From positions 1 through 11,400 of the forward strand of contig JANXXZ010000282.1 in NCBI GenBank assembly GCA_025350385.1: 11,400 nt of DNA, given 5' to 3'. Below, in pieces: positions 5,942-11,400 of the stretch. The stretch's first letter is position 1. Every line of letters starts with the position of its first letter. A program made the translations under genes and the position numbers. The stretch is from Bacteroidales bacterium. GTDB lineage: Bacteria; Bacteroidota; Bacteroidia; Bacteroidales; UBA4417. Below the pieces are notes generated by a model. It ran no database searches. It was not told the origin of the DNA and saw only the letters and a list, made by a program, of their open reading frames with translations.

Positions 5942-5975
5942 TTTCCGGAAAACGGACCGGCCATAGTTATTATTT

Positions 5976-6254
5976 ATGGTTACTAAATGTCCGAAACACT
6001 TACTGCTATTACCTTTTGCCGACGTGAAAAACGCAAGGTATTTTACTAACTCATCGCGATCCATTGTATGGGATGCTGACAAATGCATGCATTCAGGTAA
6101 ATGTTTTAATAGCTTACCCCATCCTGCCACTGATAAACCAGGGATATACAGCTTCCAGGTTTCTGATTCGCAGTTTGAAGAAATCCTTGGTCAGTCACGA
6201 TTTTGCCCGTCAGGTGCGCTTTACCTTATCCTGAAGCAGGTAAATTTCACTTAA
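5976..6254 (+). CDS. Small divergent 4Fe-4S protein, YjdI/Fer4_19 type
   Basis: A 92-residue protein whose core, IVWDADKCMHSGKC (30-43) and FCPSGAL (76-82), matches the divergent 4Fe-4S mono-cluster family (E. coli YjdI). Family members are small cytoplasmic Fe-S proteins whose redox partners are poorly defined. The conserved cysteines are C37, C43 and C77. The N-terminal cysteine of E. coli YjdI (in YRCYTGE) aligns with Tyr or Phe here (ARYFTN), leaving only three family cysteines plus His39 and an unaligned Cys5. The usual V-F and P-W motifs between the two halves are replaced by LPHPATDKPGIYSF (47-60), so this is a divergent member. The start at 5976 fits the promoter 35 bases upstream, but the stretch MVTKCPKHLLLLPFADVKN is not typical of the family. 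The ATG lies in a weak AT-rich hairpin (5961-5965 with 5975-5979). Confidence 0.75.
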   Translation: MVTKCPKHLLLLPFADVKNARYFTNSSRSIVWDADKCMHSGKCFNSLPHPATDKPGIYSFQVSDSQFEEILGQSRFCPSGALYLILKQVNFT

Positions 6255-6279
6255 CGTTGCAACCAGATACCCCAACGTT
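6253..6279 (+). terminator. Weak hairpin at the end of the small Fe-S gene
   Basis: AACGTTG (6253-6259) and CAACGTT (6273-6279) form a seven-base stem that includes the last two bases of the stop codon, with a 13-base loop, followed by TCTTTAT. The loop is long and the T-run poor, so it would be an inefficient terminator at best. Confidence 0.3.
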
Positions 6280-6435
6280 TCTTTATATTCCTTTTCCCTC
6301 ACATTATCATCCCCGGCCTCTCAATCCCTGAACCCACATACTTTGGAATGCTTTTTGAGCGTTAGCAGCAACAAAACAAAACCCTTTATGTTTTATTCTT
6401 AACTAAACGGGATAAGTTGGTAAATTTAAGAAGGT

Positions 6436-7230
6436 ATGATTCGTTCACTCATCCTGTTTCTACTCCTGGTACTTAATATTTCTCCGGTTTCTTCGCAACA
6501 GTACAGGAAAATTTCAACCATTTATTTTCAGCGCGGCGAAAAACTTACATTTCGTATTGCATACCATTCTGCCCTTACTGGGAATCTTACGGCAGGAACA
6601 GCAACCCTTGAATTAACCAGGGATAATAAACAAATTGGCGGTCGGGATACTTTTCACGCAATAGGGTACGGAAAAACTACCGGTCTTATCGAAGTATTCT
6701 ACCAGATCGAAGAACGTTTTGAGAGCTTTTTTGATGAATCGGCTATGATTCCATGGTATTTTACCCGCCAGACCAGGGAAAACAAATACATTAAAAATGA
6801 CAATGTGACATTCCGTCATAAGGATCGCATTGCAGTGAGCCCGAAAGGTGTAAAATCTATTCCTGAAAATGTACAGGATATTATATCGGCTTTTTACTAT
6901 GCCCGCACCATTGATCTCACAGGAGTCATGCCCGGTAAGGAATTCAAGTTGCAGTACTTTCTCGACGATTCGGTTTACCTGTCAAAAATTCGTTATATGG
7001 GACGCGAAACCGTCAAAACCAAACTTGGTAAATTTAGCTGCCTGAAAATAGAACCCATGGTTGCCACAGGAGATGTTTTCGACGATTCTTACCCAGTAAA
7101 ATTATGGGTTACAGATGACGGCAACCGGATCCCAATCCTTATTGAATCAAAACTGAGTGTAGGAAGCGTTCGCGTAGAGCTTACATCCTATGCAGGGTTG
7201 TCAAACCCGTTCACCTTCCAGGTGAAGTGA
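6436..7230 (+). CDS. Secreted DUF3108 domain protein
   Basis: A 264-residue protein that begins with a signal peptide (MIRSLILFLLLVLNISPVSS, cleavage probably near residue 20). There is no lipobox cysteine, so a soluble periplasmic location is likely. The rest matches DUF3108: GEKLTFRIAY (34-43), a run of small residues LTAGTATLEL (51-60), GLIEVFYQIEERFESFFD (83-100), DIISAFYYAR (148-157), and a C-terminal LWVTDDGNRIPILIESKL (223-240) ending in SVRVELT. The predicted fold is mainly beta strands. To my knowledge the molecular function of the family is not established. There is one Cys, at 202. The 181-base gap before it and the terminator-like hairpin after it suggest it is transcribed alone. 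AAGAAGG just before the ATG resembles a Shine-Dalgarno sequence but is only one base away, too close to work in the usual manner. Confidence 0.85.
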   Translation: MIRSLILFLLLVLNISPVSSQQYRKISTIYFQRGEKLTFRIAYHSALTGNLTAGTATLELTRDNKQIGGRDTFHAIGYGKTTGLIEVFYQIEERFESFFDESAMIPWYFTRQTRENKYIKNDNVTFRHKDRIAVSPKGVKSIPENVQDIISAFYYARTIDLTGVMPGKEFKLQYFLDDSVYLSKIRYMGRETVKTKLGKFSCLKIEPMVATGDVFDDSYPVKLWVTDDGNRIPILIESKLSVGSVRVELTSYAGLSNPFTFQVK

Positions 7231-7351
7231 AATCAACATTTAGGCAAACATCCTCCTGAAATAAGCAGGTCATAGCGGAATACCTTCGGTGAGAGCGCAT
7301 CGTGAAGTGCATGGATCCAGCTTTTTTTTATGAATTAAATACTTCTTAATT

Positions 7352-7373
7352 TTCAGGAAACCCTGAAGTTTTT
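7352..7373 (+). terminator. Rho-independent terminator candidate after the DUF3108 gene
   Basis: TTCAGG (7352-7357) and CCTGAA (7362-7367) form a perfect six-base stem with loop AAAC, followed by GTTTTT (7368-7373). It lies about 120 bases after the DUF3108 stop and 80 bases before the next gene, fitting separate transcription of the two genes. Confidence 0.5.
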
Positions 7374-7453
7374 GTGGAAATCTCAATCATTTTGCATCTT
7401 ACCATCTCTAAGTTCATTAACTTTATTCAATCCAGTAAAAACAGCAAAAGCAT

Positions 7454-10400
7454 ATGAAATATTTGTTTCTTATCCTGATCGTCATGACAAGCTTTTCAGC
7501 TTTCCCGCAAAAGAAATATGAATCCGACTGGAAAAAAGTGGATTCTCTCAGCAATCTGGGCCAGGCACAAACAGCCCTCGGAATTGTCAATAAAATTTAT
7601 ACAGAAACCAGGGATGAAAACAATGCCCCCCAGTTTGTGAAGTCTTCGCTTTACCTTATGGCACTCCAATCAGGATTTGAGGAAGGTTTTATGGAAAAGA
7701 ACATCGCGCAAACTGAGGCTGACATTCTTACTGCCAATCAACCGGTAAAAAATATATTACACTCGGTACTGGCCGAATTGTACTGGCGCTATTATGAAAA
7801 TAACCGTTACAAATTCATCAGCAGGACTGAAACGCAGGGATTCAGGAGCGATGATATCAGCACATGGGATCTAAAGAAAATTGTTCAGAAATGCATTGAA
7901 AATTACAGTCTTTCTCTCGGAAACCCTGAAATGCTGAAAAAGGTAGAGATCGGTCAATATGATGTTGTTCTTCAGCCGCATAATGAAACCCGGAAATTCC
8001 GGCCTACGCTGTTTGATTTTCTTGCACATCGCGCCATTGATTTTTACCGGAATTCAGAAGCAGGCCTTACCCAGCCCGCTGCCCGCTTCCTGGTTGATGA
8101 AACTGCTTATTTCCAGCCTTCTGACAGCTTTTCTTCCTTACAGATTATATCAACCGATTCGCTATCGGCTGAATTTCAGGCAATACGACTTTTACAGCAG
8201 GTCGTATCCTTTCATGCGTTGGATAAAGATCCCTCAGCCCTGGTTGACGCGGAAATCAAGCGGTTGAAATTTGTACATGAACATTGTATTCTTCCCGAAA
8301 AAGACAGTCTTTACCTCGAAGCATTGCACCAACTCGAGAGCCGTTTTCTCAACTATCCTTCCTCAACAGATGCTTCCTATGAAATTGCTCAGCAATTGAT
8401 CAATTCTGCCGGACAATATCAGCCCCTGAACTCCGATGCCCACAAATGGGAAATGAAAGAAGCGTTTTCAGTTGCCGACGCAGCTATTCATAGTTTTCCG
8501 GATTCAGATGGTTCCAATAACTGCAGGTTCCTGCTTGAACAGATCGGGCAGCGTACCTTAGATATTACTTCCGATTATGCTAATGTGCCGGGGAAGGCTT
8601 CGCTGGCGCTGGTTTCCTATAAAAACATCCCGGAACTGTATTTCCGCATTTTACGGATTGATCCGGATGAGGACCGCCGTTTGAGCGAAAGCGGGCAGGA
8701 AAATGTGATTAAGGAATATGCCGGCCGGGATGCGGAAAAAAAGTGGTCGCAATCCCTGCCCGACGATGGCGATTACCAGAATCACAAAGCAGAGATCCGG
8801 CTACCGGCATTAAGCCCCGGTTTTTACGCACTCCTGGCCAGTCCTGACAAAAACTTCTCCCCTGATTCTCTCATCGCATTAAACCGTTTCTGGAGTACCG
8901 GCATCAGCTATATCAGCCGGCGACAGGATGACGGTTCCTATGAGCTTTATGTGCTTGATCGACAGGAGGGGCAGCCCCTTGATAAAATAAAAGTACAGAG
9001 TTTCTTCAGGGAATATGAATACAGCACTCGTAAATACAGGGATCTGCCCGGACAAATCACTTTTACTGATAAGAATGGTTTTGTATCCATACCCTCTGGA
9101 AAAAAAGAACGGAATAACCAGTATTACCTGGTTTTCAGTTCTGCAAAGGATCAATTCATAACTGAAAGCTATTTTTCAGGTTATAATTACAGGAACCAGG
9201 AACCACGCTCAGTAATCAATACTCATTTTTTTACTGACCGGGCCATTTACAGGCCGGGGCAGACGATTTACTTTAAGGGAATAGTAGTGGAAAGCAAGGG
9301 TAACGATGTGAAGATCAAACCTGACTACCGGACAGTTGTTACGTTTTACGATGTGAATGGTCAAAAGGTATCCTCCCTTGACTTAGTCACCAATGATTTC
9401 GGATCATTCACCGGAACGTTTATAGCGCCCCAGGGAGCCTTGACCGGGCAGATTAACATTCAATGCGAAACTGGTAGTGTTTCGGTGCAGGTTGAGGAAT
9501 ATAAGCGCCCGAAATTTGAGGTCACTTTTAAACCGGTAGAAGGTTCCTATAAGCTGGGTGAAACAGTTACCATTACCGGGAAAGCGATGGCATTTGCAGG
9601 AAACTCCTTAAGTGACGCCCAGGTTACTTACAGGGTAGTCAGGACGGCCCGTTTCCCTTACATGTGGTGGGGCTGGACCAACTGGATGCCCGAATCGCCT
9701 GAAATGGAAATAACAAACGGCCTGGCAACAACCAACGCCCTGGGAGAATTTACAGTCAACTTTAAGGCAATAGCCGATCCTACAGTTGAACGTAAATTTG
9801 ATCCGGTATTCAATTATAAAGTATCAACTGCTGTTACCGACCTTAACGGTGAAACTCACGAAGGCGAAACTTCCGTATCGGTCGGATACAAGGCGATAAT
9901 AATCATTACAAACCTGCCAAAGGAAGTAAACCTTGACAGCACCTTTCAATTCACACTCAACGCTAAGAACCTGAACGGTCAAAAGGAAAATGCAAAAGGA
10001 AAAGTCATTATCTGGCAACTTGCAGAACCAAAACGCCTGCTCAGGAATCGCAACTGGAACCGTCCGGATCGCTTTACCATGGCACGCACGGAATTTGAAA
10101 AGGAGTTCCCGCTTGATATCTATGACAACGAAGACGACATCAGCACATGGGAAAAGGAAAAACAGGTATTTTCCATTGATTTTGATACGAAAACCGATTC
10201 AATCATCAAACCAGGGGTAAAAATCCAGGTGGGAACTTATTTAGTTGAAATACAATCGAATGACAAGTTTGGAGAAAAAATTGAAACCAAATCCTATTTC
10301 AGTGCCTTCTCGCCTTCCGCAAAGGAAATTCCCGGCAACAGCCTGTCATGGTTCACCTTACCTGTAAATAAAGCTGAGCCGGGAGATAAGGTATCCCTGC

Positions 10401-11400
10401 TTTTCGGCTCATCCGCAAAGAAAGTGCATGCTATTTATGAAATTTCAGGTAAGTTAAAGGAAGCTATGGGTGAGATCCTGGACCTTGATGGACAAAAACG
10501 GTTGGATATCCCCGTGACTGAAGATTTCAGGGGAAATTTTGCAGTGAATGTAACCTTTGTAAAATACAACCGTAGTTTCCAGTTCAGTGGAATTATAAAT
10601 GTTCCTTACACCAATAAAAAGCTGGATATCAGTTTCGCTTCCTTCCGAAGTAAACTTGAACCTGGCCAGAAAGAGGAATGGCATCTGACGATTAGAGACA
10701 ACAAGGGAGATAAAGCACTGGCCGAAATACTGGCCGGCATGTATGATGCTTCGCTGGACGCATTTGTGCCCCATTCCTGGAGTCTTGATCTTTATACTTA
10801 TTTTGGCCAGAGCAGGCAATGGGACGGAAACGCTGCTTTTTCGGCCAGGGGAAGTATTACTGACTGGTCGCCGGTTTTCCGGACAAGCATCCGGACCAGG
10901 GAATATGACTTGTTAAACTGGTTCGGGTATGAGTCAGGATACAACAGACCCATGTTTAATATGGGCGGAGCTGTGCGGGGAGTTGCAATGGAAATGAAGG
11001 AAAGCAGTCCGATGAAAAAAGAAAAAGCTCTTCCTCAATCCGCAGCTTTCACCTCCCCCGAAATTTCAGATTCCAATACCGGGCAAAAAGGAATTCCACC
11101 TCCCAGACCATCTTCAGAATCAAAACCAGATGTATCACAGAGTCCCAAGACTAGAAGCGATTTCAACGAAACAGCATTCTTTTATCCCCAACTCAACACG
11201 AACGAAAACGGGGATTTTGTGATCAAGTTTACCCTGCCCGAATCGCTCACCCGCTGGAAGATGATGGGCCTGGCCTATACCAAAGACCTCAAGATCGGGC
11301 AGGTGGAGAAAACGCTGATCGCACAGAAAGACCTGATGGTATTCCCTAACGCTCCCCGTTTTTTCCGTGAAGGCGACCGGATGCAATTCAGCACCAAGAT
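7454..11400 (+). CDS. Alpha-2-macroglobulin family protein, N-terminal 1315 residues (runs off right edge)
   Basis: A large envelope protein of the bacterial alpha-2-macroglobulin type, thought to trap or block foreign proteases. The frame is open from ATG 7454 to the window end. A signal peptide covers about residues 1-19 (MKYLFLILIVMTSFSAFPQ) with no lipobox cysteine, so unlike E. coli YfhM it is not obviously a lipoprotein. Residues 20 to about 560 form a Bacteroidota-type N-terminal region, helical in its first half. The MG2 domain starts near 594 with TDRAIYRPGQTIYFKG and ends near VEEYKRPKFEV. More macroglobulin-like domains follow, including a tryptophan-rich loop (Y736-W744). Residues 1173-1239 are a Lys-, Ser- and Pro-rich linker. 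The A2M domain opens at 1240 with TAFFYPQLN and LPESLTRWKMMGLA. Family proteins reach about 1900 residues; the thioester site, if any, lies outside. No pbpC gene is visible on the left side. Confidence 0.93.
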   Translation, partial: MKYLFLILIVMTSFSAFPQKKYESDWKKVDSLSNLGQAQTALGIVNKIYTETRDENNAPQFVKSSLYLMALQSGFEEGFMEKNIAQTEADILTANQPVKNILHSVLAELYWRYYENNRYKFISRTETQGFRSDDISTWDLKKIVQKCIENYSLSLGNPEMLKKVEIGQYDVVLQPHNETRKFRPTLFDFLAHRAIDFYRNSEAGLTQPAARFLVDETAYFQPSDSFSSLQIISTDSLSAEFQAIRLLQQVVSFHALDKDPSALVDAEIKRLKFVHEHCILPEKDSLYLEALHQLESRFLNYPSSTDASYEIAQQLINSAGQYQPLNSDAHKWEMKEAFSVADAAIHSFPDSDGSNNCRFLLEQIGQRTLDITSDYANVPGKASLALVSYKNIPELYFRILRIDPDEDRRLSESGQENVIKEYAGRDAEKKWSQSLPDDGDYQNHKAEIRLPALSPGFYALLASPDKNFSPDSLIALNRFWSTGISYISRRQDDGSYELYVLDRQEGQPLDKIKVQSFFREYEYSTRKYRDLPGQITFTDKNGFVSIPSGKKERNNQYYLVFSSAKDQFITESYFSGYNYRNQEPRSVINTHFFTDRAIYRPGQTIYFKGIVVESKGNDVKIKPDYRTVVTFYDVNGQKVSSLDLVTNDFGSFTGTFIAPQGALTGQINIQCETGSVSVQVEEYKRPKFEVTFKPVEGSYKLGETVTITGKAMAFAGNSLSDAQVTYRVVRTARFPYMWWGWTNWMPESPEMEITNGLATTNALGEFTVNFKAIADPTVERKFDPVFNYKVSTAVTDLNGETHEGETSVSVGYKAIIIITNLPKEVNLDSTFQFTLNAKNLNGQKENAKGKVIIWQLAEPKRLLRNRNWNRPDRFTMARTEFEKEFPLDIYDNEDDISTWEKEKQVFSIDFDTKTDSIIKPGVKIQVGTYLVEIQSNDKFGEKIETKSYFSAFSPSAKEIPGNSLSWFTLPVNKAEPGDKVSLLFGSSAKKVHAIYEISGKLKEAMGEILDLDGQKRLDIPVTEDFRGNFAVNVTFVKYNRSFQFSGIINVPYTNKKLDISFASFRSKLEPGQKEEWHLTIRDNKGDKALAEILAGMYDASLDAFVPHSWSLDLYTYFGQSRQWDGNAAFSARGSITDWSPVFRTSIRTREYDLLNWFGYESGYNRPMFNMGGAVRGVAMEMKESSPMKKEKALPQSAAFTSPEISDSNTGQKGIPPPRPSSESKPDVSQSPKTRSDFNETAFFYPQLNTNENGDFVIKFTLPESLTRWKMMGLAYTKDLKIGQVEKTLIAQKDLMVFPNAPRFFREGDRMQFSTK

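Noticed and set aside
7293..7330. Possible terminator ending in eight T residues after GGATCCAGC
   Set aside because: I could not find a stable stem directly before the T-run; TGGATCCA is self-complementary but leaves no loop.
7371..7394. TTTG and TCATTTTG as a promoter for the A2M gene
   Set aside because: The -7-like box has a mismatch in the key A, the spacing is only 12 bases, and the TTTG overlaps the terminator T-run.
10454..10819. Minus-strand 121-codon open frame inside the A2M gene
   Set aside because: It is a shadow of an uninterrupted, recognisable A2M reading frame.
1..11400. CRISPR arrays, tRNA or rRNA genes, transposases, integrases, toxin-antitoxin or phage-defence genes
   Set aside because: I read both strands for these and saw no repeat-spacer pattern, RNA gene or matching protein motif.

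Overview
The window looks like a chromosomal piece from a member of Bacteroidota, probably an environmental Bacteroidales-like lineage. The evidence is the ATP synthase gene order a-c-b-delta-alpha with no beta or epsilon gene beside it, an a subunit with a signal peptide and a long periplasmic insert, start codons without clear Shine-Dalgarno sequences, promoter-like TAnnTTTG boxes, and the Bacteroidota form of the CCG-domain and alpha-2-macroglobulin proteins. The genus cannot be fixed from this sequence alone.

Left third (1-3764, minus strand): part of the F-type ATP synthase operon, read right to left as atpB, atpE, atpF, atpH and atpA, with atpA cut by the window edge. AtpB, AtpE and AtpF form the membrane Fo motor and its stalk; AtpH and AtpA belong to the stalk tip and the catalytic head. 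The c subunit lacks the sodium-binding signature, so the ring is probably proton-driven. Just after atpE the transcript can fold into a long near-perfect hairpin and then a second shorter one, a plausible device for making more c subunit than b subunit.

Middle (3765-6254): a 360-base intergenic stretch with short degenerate repeats separates the operon from a divergent tadA (tRNA adenosine deaminase). Then come a 344-base gene-free stretch, a two-CCG-domain Fe-S protein of the HdrB/GlcF/LldE type without its usual HdrC-like partner alongside, and a small divergent 4Fe-4S protein of the YjdI (Fer4_19) type behind a good promoter candidate.

Right part (6436-11400, plus strand): a secreted DUF3108 protein, a likely terminator, then the first 1315 codons of a large secreted alpha-2-macroglobulin-like protein that runs off the right edge. 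A charged, proline- and serine-rich linker sits immediately before its A2M domain, where eukaryotic A2M carries the protease bait region.

Most of the window is ordinary core genome. I found no CRISPR array, RNA gene, transposase, phage gene or recognisable new multi-gene system. The points most worth a second look are the atpE-atpF hairpins, the bait-like linker and the altered ligand set of the small Fe-S protein.
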